From NCBI RefSeq assembly GCF_002288925.2, contig NW_022098076.1, forward strand, positions 79,238,216 through 79,302,215: DNA of 64,000 bases, given 5' to 3'. The translations under genes were made by a program, and so were the position numbers. Positions within the stretch are counted from its first letter, which is position 1; the number at the start of each line of letters is the position of its first letter. Positions 46,321-57,769 of this stretch are shown here, in pieces. The DNA is from Delphinapterus leucas (lineage: Eukaryota > Chordata > Mammalia > Artiodactyla > Monodontidae). The notes beneath the pieces are model-generated. The model did no database searches. It was not told the DNA's origin and was given only the letters and a program-made list of their open reading frames with translations.

Positions 46321-46697
46321 CTGAACCAAGTAAGAGGTTTATACTTGCCTTAGGTGTGGAGAAACAATGGGCTCCCTGGTACTGAATCGCAAAATTAGAC
46401 TGACGCACCTCCTCAGGTTCAGGCTGGGTGGGACCTCCTGGGGCCTGGGCTGTAGTGCTTGCGTTGTGGAGGAGCAGAGCAGAAGCTTGTGAGCCGCGCA
46501 TCCCCTAGAATAAAGGCAGGAAGAAAGGGCTGGTCTCTACATGCCCAGGTTCTCAGCCACATCTCGCCAATCTGAGGAACACTCCCCCTTCTCTGTCGGG
46601 GAGCAGAGGAAGGCCGTGGGGTTGAACTGATGGAACTACATCCAGTGGAAAGCGAATCTGAGGAGTCAGGGATAGCCTTTCCCTCTCATAGTGTCTG
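46321..46697. other. Unassigned, moderately GC-rich sequence
   Basis: A 66-codon minus-strand open frame (46301-46501) has no recognisable domain. No CpG island and no repeat family was identified. Confidence 0.4.
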
Positions 46698-46906
46698 CAG
46701 GGTTTCTCAACCTCAGCACTAATGCCAATTTAGACCAGATACGTCTTTGTTGAGGGGCTGCCCTGCACGATGTAGGATATTTAGCAGGATCCCTGGCCTG
46801 TACTCTCTAGACACTAAGAGCACCCCCGTTCCCAAGTTGTGACAACTAAAATTGTCTCTGCTGCCTTCGGGGTGGTGGCAAAATCACCCTCGCTTGGGAA
46901 CCACTG
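46698..46906 (-). mobile_element. MER20 DNA transposon
   Basis: Ends CAGGGTTTCTCAACCTCAG and GGGAACCACTG are intact. The interior includes AGGATATTTAGCAGGATCCC and TGTGACAACTAAAATTGTCT. Close to full length at about 209 bp. Confidence 0.92.
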
Positions 46907-48055
46907 GCCTAGACTCCAGTTCTATTTGCTATAAATGGGTTCTTTCTGAGCACTTACTTCTGCTTAGCACTCACTGTGTGCCAGGCTGGAGCAGGGGGAA
47001 GGCAGAGAAGACCTAGCTCTGGCCTTAAATAGCTGTGTCTCGTGGACTCGCAGAGGTGCATCTAAGGTGACATCTGGCAAGGCACAAGAATTTGTGATCA
47101 ATCCCCAGCCAATGCATTGAATCAGGAAAACCCAACTTGACCATGTAGATGCTGATCTGTCATTCCTTCCATGGTGAACTGCCTTTTAGGGAAACATACT
47201 TCTCTGCAGGTCCTTCGATTTCTGTTTTAGGAATGACAATGGCATAGGGCCTTGACATTCAGAATGTATGCCTGCAGCCCATGAAGTTTGTTTTCTCTCT
47301 GAGTAATGGGGCTCTTCCCCCCTGTCTCTCTATGGCATCTATGAGATCAAAGCCATTTGTTTGATGACAAATATTAAAGCCCGAACAACTCCATCTTGAC
47401 AGAAGGCAGAATCTCTAGGGAAAATGCAGAGAGTTTAAACAAAAATAACTCACTAATGCCCTCATCCCAGTACTTCTGAATTTTATCACCAAATATAGTG
47501 AACAATTGACTGATACGATTGCTACATGTAGGATATCATGTCATTGTTTTTAAGGAAGTAACTTTCCATTTTCACTACCCAAATATGGCTGATGATGGTG
47601 GCCTCAATGCAAGGGCCTCACAGGGAGACATTTTCTATGGTACCTTTTTTCCACAGAGTTGTCAGACGTCTGGGGGACAAAGGACAGAGACATTTGGGCT
47701 TGATGTTATAAAAAATAATTTCAGAGCAATAGGAAGGAAAATAGTATCTTTTTATAAGGGTAGCCCTCACATTTTTCTAGGGCACAGGCCATTTTCATGA
47801 AAGGTTCCCTTTGTGCCTTCCTATATTCCAATACATAGAAACATCACCAGGAAAAATGGAAATATGGCTTTTATTTTTAACAGGATGCTAAATCAAAGAG
47901 AGGGAAGGATAAGAGACTCAACAGGAGTCAGGACACCTGAGCTCCAGGCCCAGATTTACTTCTGTCTGTGAGATGATCTTTAAGTAGTTTCCCTGTCGTC
48001 ATATTAAGGCCTAGAAGTAAGATTCTCTAAGTCTGGGTTTCCTTTATTTATTTAC
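46907..48055. other. Unique noncoding sequence
   Basis: The 93-codon open frame at 47519-47800 shows no domain. No repeat was recognised. Confidence 0.45.
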
Positions 48056-48168
48056 TCATTTTTTAACTAAATTTTTATTTTGTATTGGAGTAGAGTCAGT
48101 TTACCATGTTGTGTTAGTTTCAGGTGTACAGCAAAGTGATTCAGTTATGCATATACTGAGTTTCCTTA
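48056..48168 (-). mobile_element. Antisense L1 3' end, strongly 5'-truncated
   Basis: From a T-rich start through TTTATTTTGTATTGGAGTAG and TTACCATGTTGTGTTAGTTT to GTACAGCAAAGTGATTCAGT: the reverse complement of the same L1 tail seen at 42.3-42.7 kb. A GTTTCCTT word on both sides may be the target duplication. Confidence 0.85.
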
Positions 48169-48769
48169 CTTTAAAATAAAGGGTTTGGGCAAGATAAACT
48201 CCAAGTTCTCTTGAAGTTCTGGAATTCTATGAGTTTAAGGAGATAACATTTAAAAACGTTATTACTAATATTGAATAACTTTAGTCCTGCAATGACATTT
48301 ATTCACGGTCTACCCTGTACTGTGCTAAATTTCAGGCACTAGGGCTACAACTAAAAAGAATTGTTAATTTAGGCAAGAAAATAAGTACAGATACTGTCTC
48401 ATGACAAATATCAAGATCTAAAAAGGCTACTTTCAAGAATCCCATAATGGTGTCTGCATTATATTTTTTAAATGCTCTCCATATTTAAAGTAAACTTTAG
48501 GAATTTACCCGTAACATTTAGGCATCTGGAAATATGAAAGAGGTCTGCTCCACACCCTTGATAAGAGAGCCACTAGAATGAGTAGAATAAATCCTGGTCA
48601 GGCTAAGAGGTATGCAGTTTTGTGATTTATAGGAAAAATATATAGCTGGTCATTTGGATGACCAAATATATATTTATCATATATATACCAAGTATATATG
48701 GTCTTCATCCACAGTTTCTGGCTCACAGCTCCTAAAACCCTTGGTATTTCCCGAGTGATAAGAACAATG
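48169..48769. other. Unassigned sequence
   Basis: The stretch 48290-48370 (CATTTATTCACGGTCTACCC onward) resembles the start of the ancient repeat at 25.9 kb. TATATA-rich tract at 48640-48700. Confidence 0.4.
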
Positions 48770-49530
48770 GTATAATATTTGGTCTCCTGTCTTTGGTTCC
48801 TGAAAAATGCTTCAGGAAAGGTAACTTTTGCATGCCACCCAAGGGTGGGGCCTGGTTGCCAGGAGAAGCAACCCTGTGATTAGAGGGTTGAAACTTTCAG
48901 TCCCATCCCCTGATTTCTAGGGAAGAGAGAGGGGGCTGCAGGTTGAATCAATTGGCATTGGCCAATGATTTAGTCACTCATGACTATGTAATAAAACCTC
49001 CATAAAAAACCCAAAGGACAGCTTTTTATCCTTTCTCAGAGAGCTTCCACATTGGGGAACCAGAACACTGCTGTGTACCACTGTGCTGGGCCCCATGCTT
49101 CATGGGGACACTAGCTCCTTTGTTTGGGACCTCACCCCATGTTTCTCATCATCTGGCTGCTGGTTTGCATCCCTTAATATCTTTTTATAATAAATCAATA
49201 ATCTAGTGAGTAATGAGTTTTCCTAAGTTCTGTGAGCTGTTCTAGCAAATTAATTGAACCCAAGGAAGGGGTCGTGAGAACCTCTGATTTATAGTCAGTT
49301 GGTCAGAAGCAGAGGTAACAATTTGGGCTTGTTACCTTGGAAGTGAAGGGTGGCCTTGTGGGACTGAGCCCTTTACCTGCTGAATCAGAGTCTATCTCTA
49401 GGTAGATAGTGTCAGAATTGAGTTGAATTCTCAGACACCCTGCTGGCATCTGAGAATTGCTTGTTGGTATGGGGAAGTCTCCATACATGTTGGAACTGGG
49501 TCCAGGAACCCTTTGCAGGACAAAGCAGAA
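48770..49530 (+). mobile_element. LTR-like ancient element with poly(A) signal
   Basis: A familiar series: GGGTGGGGCCTGGTTGCC, ATGTAATAAAACCTCCATAA, AAACCCAAAGGACAG, CAGAGAGCTTCCACATTGG, then AATAAA within TTTTTATAATAAATCAATAA, ending with AGCAAATTAATTGAACCCAA and GTCAGAATTGAGTTGAATTC. A TATA-like box, followed by AATAAA and a GT-rich part, gives the U3-R-U5 order expected of an LTR. No internal retroviral genes are present. Family name not assigned; it could be another LTR-class repeat. Confidence 0.6.
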
Positions 49531-49656
49531 TACAGCCAAGCCTATACTGGCCTGGGATTCTCCAGGGCTCACTCCCCCATCTTCACCTCTATCCTCCCAA
49601 CACCCTGTGTGTCTGTCTAGGGAAAACTGAAAATCACCCCACCAAGCATCTAGACA

Positions 49657-49693
<37 letters not shown>

Positions 49694-51001
49694 AACATAC
49701 ACGTTGAGTGTGGGCCTACACCTGGGCCTGAGCTCCTACAAGTGGCTAGCTAAATCCATGAGGAAACACTAGAGAGATAGCATCACTTTCCTGAGATCAA
49801 AAGACTGAATTTCACTAAATGTCATCAGGTAAACATTTGAAATTTAAAACTCCAAAAGCCCTGATGGACAGAGAAAACATAGTACGTGCACTTAGTATAA
49901 AAGGACAGTAAAAATTATTTCCAGTCAATGATAGTGAATCTTTCATGCAAATCTTGGTTGATATTTTGGCTGATTAGACAATCCTGGAATTTAAAATGTT
50001 TTTCTGTATTGAGTACATTTCCACATAATGACTGAGGGTGATCTTTCCTGTTTAAAGAAAGGAGATTAGTAGCTAAATTTGGAGAAAAATGTAATTAGCT
50101 TTATAGTGTCACTTGCAATATAAATTAATCTCCTTTGAACATTGAGATCCTTGACCATCCTCCTAAGTGACATTTATTAATGTTCTTGATCATGTCCAGA
50201 AAATTGTAGTACTAAGTGATGGTGCTTCTTTTCAGTGGAATGAAACAGTGTAAGAGGGGCAAAAAGAGAGTTTATGGCTCTCCCAGGAATGCTCAAAAAA
50301 GGATTCTTAGAGATATCAGAATACAGGACTAGCCCATTTACTTTTCAATAAAGACTGCATATAATTCATTTTTTGAGATTTTGCTTAATTTCAACCCCTA
50401 ATTCTATTGTTAATTCTGTCAGTCTCCCCTGTAACTACAATCTGTTAAAATTTCAAACAGATAGGAGGTTGTGAATGTCTTTTAAATTCTGTTAGTAGAA
50501 GAGCTGTTATTCAGGCAGCCTGAATTCCACCAAGAGGGAGAACCATGGAGGTAGGGAATCAGATAGACCAGACACAGGGCGTGAGAATGTAATATGGATA
50601 AACCCACAGGATGGGATGTCATTTCAAAAACATACCTGCTACCGTTCCTCCATCCTGTGCCTAGGTGATCCTAAGCACAGTTTTTAGAATCCTTTGCAAC
50701 CCAGGCAGCCTTGACTGTTTGATTATCCTGGGCACTAGAGATGAAACCTATTTCTCATTTTTTTTTTGGATAGGATTTGTGGGATAAAAGACACAAAATC
50801 ATGGGCAGCTGAATCAAATATATTTCTGAATACTCACTAAGCAGGTGGCCTAGAAGTCCTGTTCTGAAAAAATGCCAATTTTACAAATGAGGAAGCTAGG
50901 TTTCAGAAGGCTGTTCCTTGACAAACACCAGGATAATTGATGACAACCATAAATAGCATGCTTCAATGGCATCACTGTGAATACCATCCCACCCATCAAT
51001 C
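49531..51001. other. Mostly unique sequence
   Basis: Holds the CA microsatellite at 49659-49690 and a MIR-like bit (TTTTACAAATGAGGAAGCTA, 50880 area). The 50.0-50.5 kb part has no recognised repeat. The 131-codon minus-strand frame at 49303-49698 and the 103-codon plus frame run through LTR-like sequence and the microsatellite and are artefacts. Confidence 0.45.
49659..49690. repeat. (CA)16 microsatellite
   Basis: A pure CA run bounded by ACTCA and CTCAAC. Confidence 0.97.
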
Positions 51002-51085
51002 AGAAGCATGCATCTGGGCTTCCGGGAAGATGGTGGAAGAGTAAGACATGGAGATCACCTTCCTCCCCACAGAAGCATGCATCTG
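51002..51085 (+). mobile_element. 54-bp L1 5'-end-only insertion with 15-bp target duplication
   Basis: Segment 51017-51070 (GGCTTCCGGGAAGATGGTGG to TTCCTCCCCAC) matches the very first bases of the cetartiodactyl L1 5' UTR. It is flanked by exact copies of AGAAGCATGCATCTG at 51002-51016 and 51071-51085. There is no poly-A tail and no other L1 sequence, the reverse of the usual 5'-truncated outcome. Confidence 0.85.
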
Positions 51086-52074
51086 CATTTTAAAATACGC
51101 TTATAATTGCTTATTATTCCAGTTTACTGTTGGGAAAGCACTCTTGGTCCCATATACTGTGAGTAATTGAATCTCTACTATCTATTGTTAAATGATTTGC
51201 ATGATCTGGATCCCGAGGTCCTAGCATGACATTTTCCTCTTTTCCCATCACTGGCTATTCACAGCATCCAAAGACATGACAGAGGCCCCAACTATGATGC
51301 CCTGGATCACTGCCAGCCCCCAGGCATTGAAGCCAAGCTTGCTGCAATTCTCTTTGGCTAAGTTAGACACATGCTAAAATGGATACAAGGATCCCAAAGC
51401 AATTGTAGGACACTTAAACGAAGGCAAGTGAACGCAAGGTGGACAAGGGAAAGCTTTCAAATCCTTGCAATTGAATTTGGAGTCACTAATACAGCTGGGA
51501 AATGATAGCACTGAATGTCTCAAGGTCACTTGCAACAGAGAAGGGGGCTTTATTTCAAAGAAATGACCCTGTCTGCCAAGATAAAAAGGAGACATGTACA
51601 CAGCAAAGAAAAGGAACAGCTGCTACAGAGCACTAGCAAGAGAGAGGCTGCAAAACAGAGCGTCAGTGGGGAAGGGAAGGGAATGAGGAACGCCACACGT
51701 TTCTTCCATCATTGGGCCAGAAGAGCTCCCCCGTCTCACTCACAGGACAAAAAGTAGGCTGGCTCCAAATGGCTGTTTAGGCCCAGTAGGGCTATTTGCA
51801 AGAATGGGAAAAGCTAGAGGATAATATGATTTTCTCCACTGCACCAAATCAATGGCTGTATTACAACTGCTGCTGCTGGATCATAAAGGCTGAAGCATGT
51901 TTGGAGCCATTTTGGACCACATGGTTCCCATAGTCAGAGGTTACTCCCAGAAACACCATTTTCTACTACCCGTGGATCAGACATCCAGCAAATTCCAGGC
52001 GACAATGTAAATAGACTGAAATCTTCCTTGTTTCTGGAGGAGATATAGACGATACTGCAGAGCCAAGATTTTCT
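51086..52074. other. Unique noncoding sequence
   Basis: No gene or repeat was recognised. Open frames of 75-80 codons at 51374-51757 overlap on opposite strands and have no domain. Confidence 0.45.
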
Positions 52075-52555
52075 CCTATGCTTTCTTCTAGAAATTTTAC
52101 AGTTTTAGGTTTCCCATTAAGTCTATGATGTGTTTTGAGTTAATTTTTTTGTGTATGGTGTAAAATATGGATCACACTTTGAATTTGCATACGGATATCT
52201 AATTGTTCCAGCACCATTTGATGAAAAGACTATCCTTTCTCCACTAAATTGCCTTTTCAACTTTGAAACGAATGAATTAATCCACATATGTGTGTGTCTA
52301 TTTCTGGACTCTATTCCATTTCACTGATCATTTATCCTTTTGCCTTTACCACATTGTCTTGATTACTGTAGTTTATAGCAAGTCTTGAAATCAAGTATTG
52401 TGAGTGGTTCAACTTTGTTCTTTTTCAAAATTGCTCTGGCTATTTTCATTCCTTTGCTTTATCAAATACATTTTAGAGTCAGGTTGTTGATTTCCACAAA
52501 AAAATTCTACTGGGATTTTTGATTGGAATTATATTGAATTTATGCATTATTATTA
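52075..52555 (-). mobile_element. Antisense ancient L1 ORF2 fragment
   Basis: GTTTTAGGTTTCCCATTAAG, TTGTTCCAGCACCATTTGAT, CTATTCCATTTCACTGATCA, TGATTACTGTAGTTTATAGC and TTGATTGGAATTATATTGAA are the well-known antisense ORF2 sequence of L1M. Ends in a (TTA)n run. No open frame survives. Confidence 0.88.
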
Positions 52556-53030
52556 TTATTAAGAGAAATTGCTTCATGAATTTATACTAACGATTCCAGT
52601 TCAAATTCAAGGCTCTAGCGTTTTTCAGTTAACCTCTTATCTGTTACATATGTGTCTCCTTTATTCTATATCCTGGTTCTCTAGGACGCTGAACACGATG
52701 GAATTAGAATATTCCATAATTGCTCATTAGCTTTATTCCACATTACATACATAGTCTCTAAATAATAATACTCATATTGTTACCACCAATATGACTATTG
52801 ATAACAATTAAAAACTTTTTGCTTGTCTCTTTGTTCTTCTCCTATCTTTTTAATTGTACTATTTCTACATTTTCTGAACCTATATAGTCATCTCAAGCAT
52901 ATAGTCATCCCATAAAAAAACACTTTCCCTTAATTAAGATTTTTCTCCTTAAAGGCACACTTTAAATCAATTTGTTTAACTTAGCTATACTCTGCTTCTT
53001 TCAAAAATGACTTTAAGCTGCTTTTTGAAA
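52556..53030. other. Unique AT-rich noncoding sequence
   Basis: Nothing was recognised. Confidence 0.45.
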
Positions 53031-53041
53031 AGGAAAACACG

Positions 53042-53252
53042 TGCTTCCCTGGTGGCACAGTGGTTGAGAGTCCGCCTGCCGATGCAGGGGACGCGGGTAC
53101 GTGCCCCGGTCTGGGAAGATCCCACATGTCACGGAGCGGCTACGCCCGTGAGCCATGGCCGCTGAGCCTGCGCGTCCGGAGCCTGTGCTCCACAACGGGA
53201 GAGGCCACAACAGTGAGAGGCCCATGTACAGCAAAAAAAAAAAAAAAAAAAA
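53042..53252 (+). mobile_element. CHR-2-type SINE, sense, with poly-A
   Basis: Head GTGCTTCCCTGGTGGCACAG, CGGTCTGGGAAGATCCCACA, GTGAGCCATGGCCGCTGAGC, then a 20-base A tail (53233-53252). A GAAAAGGAAAA/GAAAAGAAAAA pair around 53029 and 53253 is a likely target duplication. About 190 bp, little diverged. Confidence 0.94.
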
Positions 53253-53870
53253 GAAAAGAAAAAAAGAGTTGAGAAAAAACCAAGACACAAACATGCCAAC
53301 CATAGTTTAAATATATGTTGTAATTAAGCACAATATTTGGATCTATGGATCCTAACAGCCAAGCTGAATATGAAATGTGACAGGTTACATAAATTTGTGC
53401 GGGTTTTTTAAAGAAAATTCTTATTTTATTTTGCTTTCTTCCTCAAGACAAATGCCAAAAACATTTTTTCATATTGTATCAGTAGGAGATGAAGGTTTCA
53501 CAGAAATTCGAAAGTGAAATTCATATGGAAAAAAGTTCAATACATAATATTGAAGTGCAAATCAGTAAGACTGAGTGATCTTTGAGGGAAGAGATCTTAT
53601 GTTACACTCTGTTTTTTAATACCTTATTAGGTACATAAAGGAGCTGTTTCTGTCTCTCTCTCCCCACCCAGTTATATTATATGTATATATTATATATAAT
53701 ATATTATAATTATAAAGGTAATATAATATATGAATTTGTTTTCATATTTATTATTTTATATTTACATATAGTAACTATACATATATATAACTTTTTGCTT
53801 TTTTAATTAGAAAGAATTTTCCTTCTATCAAGATTACCACCCAGAACCTTAGCTAACTGTTTGAATCAAG
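53253..53870. other. Unique sequence with AT-rich tract
   Basis: A (TATA)n-like tract at 53675-53790 has several short inverted TATATAAT words. No gene. Confidence 0.5.
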
Positions 53871-54015
53871 AAAAGACATCTGAGGGAGTTCCTGGGTGGT
53901 CTAGTGGTTAGAATTCAGCACTTTCACTGCCATGGCCCGGGGTTCAATTCCTGGTAGTGGAACTGAGATCCCTCAAGCAGCGCAGCATGGCCAAAATTTT
54001 TAAAAAGACACTTGA
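53871..54015 (+). mobile_element. Short SINE with tRNA-Glu-like head
   Basis: Body 53884-54002. Bases 53888-53961 read as a near-complete tRNA-Glu: box A TGGTCTAGTGG (53897-53907), anticodon loop CTTTCAC giving TTC, and box B GGTTCAATTCC (53941-53951). The body then continues ACTGAGATCCCTCAAGC and ends GGCCAAAA plus a short A-rich tail. Direct repeats AAAAGACATCTGA (53871-53883) and AAAAGACACTTGA (54003-54015) differ at two bases. A functional tRNA is unlikely because the acceptor stem is imperfect and target duplications are present. Confidence 0.9.
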
Positions 54016-55180
54016 AAATTATAATTAGCCACCCCTTAGAAATCGTCACAGGTGCTTTGCCACCATGCTTATAGTGTGATAAAACAAACTTAGCATCAAG
54101 TTCAGGGGCAAAGTAGAGGAAGAAGATATTAGATGCAGTTATAATTATATGGGAAGAAGAAGAAATTATGAACTAGGCATGTGACTAGTGGGGTGGGCAG
54201 TGGGAGAAGAGTAATAGGGACTCTGAACTAGTGGCAAGGAAAGGAAGATCATTGTGCCATTGACTGCTCATTGTAAAATCCCCTCAAGACCTAAAGGGAA
54301 TGGCTGTGTCTTGGAGAAGTCTGAATTTCTTAAGAGGAAGATGGCTTAAAAGACAGTAAATTACACAATTACTGGGAAAGGTAATCTGAACAGGAGTAGG
54401 ATCAACAATCAAAAATTAAAGTCTCCTGCATGCTCCCACATAGTTAAAATTCCATTAAAAAATTCTATTACAAAAATATTTTCCGTATTAAAACATGCTT
54501 CATGATTTTGCTTTATGAAATAGCATCTCATTTGCTTGAGAGCTTGCCCATTTTCAGCTAACTAAATTCTTATTACCACTTGAGAGCAGGTAGGCTCTCT
54601 CAGAAAATCTTGAGCTTATACACACTGGATAGTCCCATAGTTTTATGCCAATTTTCCTGTTTTCTCTTGTTCCTCTGTATTTTATCTTAGCACTGCAAGG
54701 ACATTCTGACCTCTTAATTCCTTGAGGGCTACAATTAACCAGAAACAGTCTTGACTGCACAGGAATTGAATGGGAACTCTTGCTAGGCCTTCCGTCAATC
54801 ACTTAAGAAAATCTATTTCATTTAAGTCATTACTGGAAATTTCTGTATTACTTAATCATGCTGGGCACACTTTTGCTTCCCTCTCATGATGTAAGGACAC
54901 ACAGGTTAATGTGAAAGAAGCATATTCACTTGCTAAAGAAATCAAACTTTTTAAGTGATAGATATATGGGCTAGTTGTAATATTAACACTGATTTCTGAT
55001 GTTCTTTCTTTATGACACTTAAGTAACACCTTATCTGCATTCAGAAATTATTGAAATTTCATATGATTAGTAATAAAAGGTCCTCATTAGAAAAAAAGAA
55101 AAGTCTTACCAATGGGAAGCAAAAGTTTTGCTTGAAAAGGATAGAAAATATATACCTTTAGCAAAGTGAGATAGAAAGTC
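54016..55180. other. Unique noncoding sequence
   Basis: The 82-codon minus-strand frame at 54554-54802 has no recognised domain. No repeat was recognised. Confidence 0.45.
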
Positions 55181-55184
55181 TGTT

Positions 55185-55400
55185 GTGTTAGACAGAGCAC
55201 TGGACCAGAGGCATGGGCTCAAACCTTAAGTCTGTAAGTTACAAGTCTGTAACTTATTTCTGGGCCTTGAATATCTTTGGGCCGTAAAATAGATATAACA
55301 ATAATAGTTACCTCATGGGGTTGTAGTCATGATTAAATGAAATAATATGTAGAAAAGTCCTTGGTAAACACCTCTAATACTCTGTAACTGTAGTCTGTCC
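55185..55400 (+). mobile_element. MIR SINE
   Basis: AGACAGAGCACTGGACCAGA, TTATTTCTGGGCCTTGAATA, GTTACCTCATGGGGTTGTAG and GATTAAATGAAATAATATG follow MIR in order. Confidence 0.85.
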
Positions 55401-56709
55401 GTGTGGGTGATAGTTTATAAAATTCTAGCTTTGCTCTGCTTGACCACAGAAAATCCCCATCCAGACTATTCTGGTGAGAAACTTGCCTTCATGCTGTCAC
55501 ATCTCCCCAAACAGCTGTAATTGGTTATTAGGAGTTGTCATTCCTCCCACCTGCTGAGAATGACTGGCTGTGTATAACCCCTCAAGCCCTCCAGGGAGGA
55601 AGAGCCAGGGAACTGGGTGGACAGTGAGACACATTGGCCCCACAGTCAGTACATCATGTCCCCCATCTCAGGCCATGACAGCTTCCAACTCTGAAGAACA
55701 TCAAGCCAACTATTCCTTTCATCTTCAGGGCAAGAAACTGGCTGCTTTAAGATTACAGAGGTTATTTACAGGGTTGAGAGCAGAAATGATCAGACACACC
55801 AATGTTTTCACCAGCTTTTGAAGGAGACCCCTCCTCTGTCCACACCCTCCCCTCTCAGCACACACCTGCTGGTTATGCACCAAAACATGCCATTAAAGAA
55901 TAAGTTTTTCTTTTTGCTGACAAACAAAATCAAATGCTAATCAATAGGAATTCAGTTGGCAGAGATGTCTTGCTCATCAGTGAAATTACATCTGGATCTT
56001 ATTGGCTTGATGGTAAGAAACCCTTTGGATGGGAGGCAAAAATGAAAAAAATACGTGCTCTGTCACTTATCATAGGAAAATGTAAACAACCATAACATTC
56101 ACTCAATTAACCAAGCAAACAAACAAAAAACCCCTCCACTGTTAGGGTGTTGTGAATCAATTTTATCACTCTGTGCCCCCTTCCAATAAAAAATGATCAA
56201 ATAAAATACAATAGATTTGCTTATTCAAAATTTAAATGTTCTTTCTAGGTGATTACTCTCAAGAAGAGTTGGGGCTCAAACAGGCCTGTCCTGTTGTTTT
56301 TGTGACCACCTGTGTCACTCAGAACTGACCCTTTCAGTCATATGCAATGAGATTACTACCCTAGCTCTGTAGCTATTATTTACCCTTTAAAGGAAACACA
56401 TAAAACATTAGCATTTCCTAACAATAAGTCTCCCCAGATGGTCTTACTGTAGGTAGAACAGCTTCATCCATTCAGAGAAGATCCATCAGCCAAGTTGTAT
56501 ATCTAGGTTGGTTTTGACAATTTGGTTATTAACCAAGCTTCTAGGACATAAAAAGGAAGTTGCTTACCCCCTCTTCTCTCCACCAAACGTTGTGAAGACA
56601 ATAGAGTGAAAAACAAACAAACATAAGCACAGTCTATGACAGGATGGTGATTAAACGAGATATAGTAGCTCTCTCAGAAATATTTCTGACCTCACTCTAA
56701 AGAGTGTTT
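55401..56709. other. Unique noncoding sequence
   Basis: The 83-codon open frame at 55570-55821 lacks a domain. No transposon was recognised. Confidence 0.45.
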
Positions 56710-57239
56710 TGTTTCCTTCAGATAAATACGCAGAAGTTGTACTGCTGGATAGTATGGTAGTTCCATGCTAGTTCTGTTTTTCATTTCTTGAGGAACCTCC
56801 ATACTGATTTCCATAATGACTATACCAATTTGCAGTGCCACCAACAGTGTACAAGTGTCCCCTTAATCCACATCCTCACCAATACTTGTTATTTCTTGTC
56901 TCTTTGATAATTGCCATCTTAACAGGTGTAAGGTATCTCATTTTGGTTTTGATTGCATTTCCCTGAGGATTAGTGATTTTGAGCATCTTTTCATGTACCT
57001 GTTGGCTATCTGTATATCTTCTTTGGAAAAATGTCTATTCAGGTTCTTTCTCCACTTATTAATTGCTTTGCTTTGATTTTCACTATTAAGTTGTATGACT
57101 TCTTTGTATATTTTGATTATTAACTCATTATAGGATATGTGGTTTGCAAATATTTTCTTCCATTCCATAGGTCACCTTTTTATTTTGTTGATGGCTTCCT
57201 TCGCTGAGCTGAAGCTTTTTAGTTTGATGTAGCCATTAG
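56710..57239 (-). mobile_element. Inverted 5' half of a twin-primed L1 (ORF2 C-terminus)
   Basis: Read on the minus strand this is the C-terminal end of L1 ORF2. The open piece 56938-57168 includes [20 protein letters not shown] and [11 protein letters not shown], typical of ORF2 near its end. It is followed on the + strand, near 57240, by the next part of the same element in the opposite direction. Confidence 0.85.
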
Positions 57240-57715
57240 CTCAGAGAGACATCTGTATGTGTGTATGTATTGGGTTGGCCAAAAAGTTCGTTTGGGTTTC
57301 CGTAACATGTTACGGAAAAACCCGAATGAACTTTTTGCCCAACCCTATACATTCAGCCTTAAAAAGGAAGTTAGTTCTGTCATTTGTGACAATATGGATG
57401 AACTTGGAGGGCATTATGCTAATTGAAATAAGCCAGAGAGAGAAAGATAAATACTGCATAGTATCACTTATATGTGAAATCTAAAAAAAAAAAATGAACT
57501 TATAGAAACAGAGAGTACAAAAGTGGTTGCCAGGGACTGGAGGTTGGGGGAAATAGGGAGAGATTGGTAAAGGGTAAAAGGTACAAACTTTCATCTATAA
57601 GATGTTTACGATCTGAGGATCTAAAGAAAACATGATGACAATAGCTGATAACACTGTATCGTATAATTGAAATTTGCTAAGAGTAGAACTTAAATATTCT
57701 CACCAAAAAAAAAGG
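57240..57715 (+). mobile_element. Direct 3' half of the twin-primed L1, containing a mariner MITE
   Basis: CAGAGAGACATCTGTATG, then (after the MITE) ATTCAGCCTTAAAAAGGAAG, TTGTGACAATATGGATGAAC, GCATTATGCTAATTGAAATA and GAGAGTACAAAAGTGGTTGC: the L1 3' end in sense direction. It picks up close to where the inverted half stops. Confidence 0.85.
57268..57347. mobile_element. Mariner-derived palindromic MITE
   Basis: The 76-bp body (57270-57345) is flanked by TA on both sides (57268-57269 and 57346-57347), the mariner target duplication. The arms are almost perfect inverted repeats (TTGGGTTGG, then CCAAAAAGTTCGTTTGGG) meeting at GTAACATGTTAC. It resembles the Mar1-type elements of cattle and whales and is similar in design to primate MADE1. 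As RNA it would fold into a long hairpin. No transposase is encoded. Confidence 0.93.
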
Positions 57716-57769
57716 TAAATAGGTAAATATGTGAGGTGATTTCCCTCTCATCCCCTTTCCTTCCTCCCT

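Noticed and set aside
46301..46501. 66-codon minus-strand frame ending at an AAG|GCAAGT-like GC splice donor
   Set aside because: A single donor-like site without acceptor, conservation or recognisable protein is not enough to call an exon.
5091..49690. CA/GT microsatellites as an array of spaced repeats or CRISPR-like structure
   Set aside because: These are ordinary dinucleotide repeats of vertebrate DNA, without spacers.
49303..49772. 131- and 103-codon frames around 49.5 kb
   Set aside because: Both run through the CA microsatellite and LTR-like sequence.
53888..53961. Functional tRNA-Glu gene
   Set aside because: The acceptor stem is imperfect, target duplications flank the unit and a SINE body follows. 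It is a SINE head.
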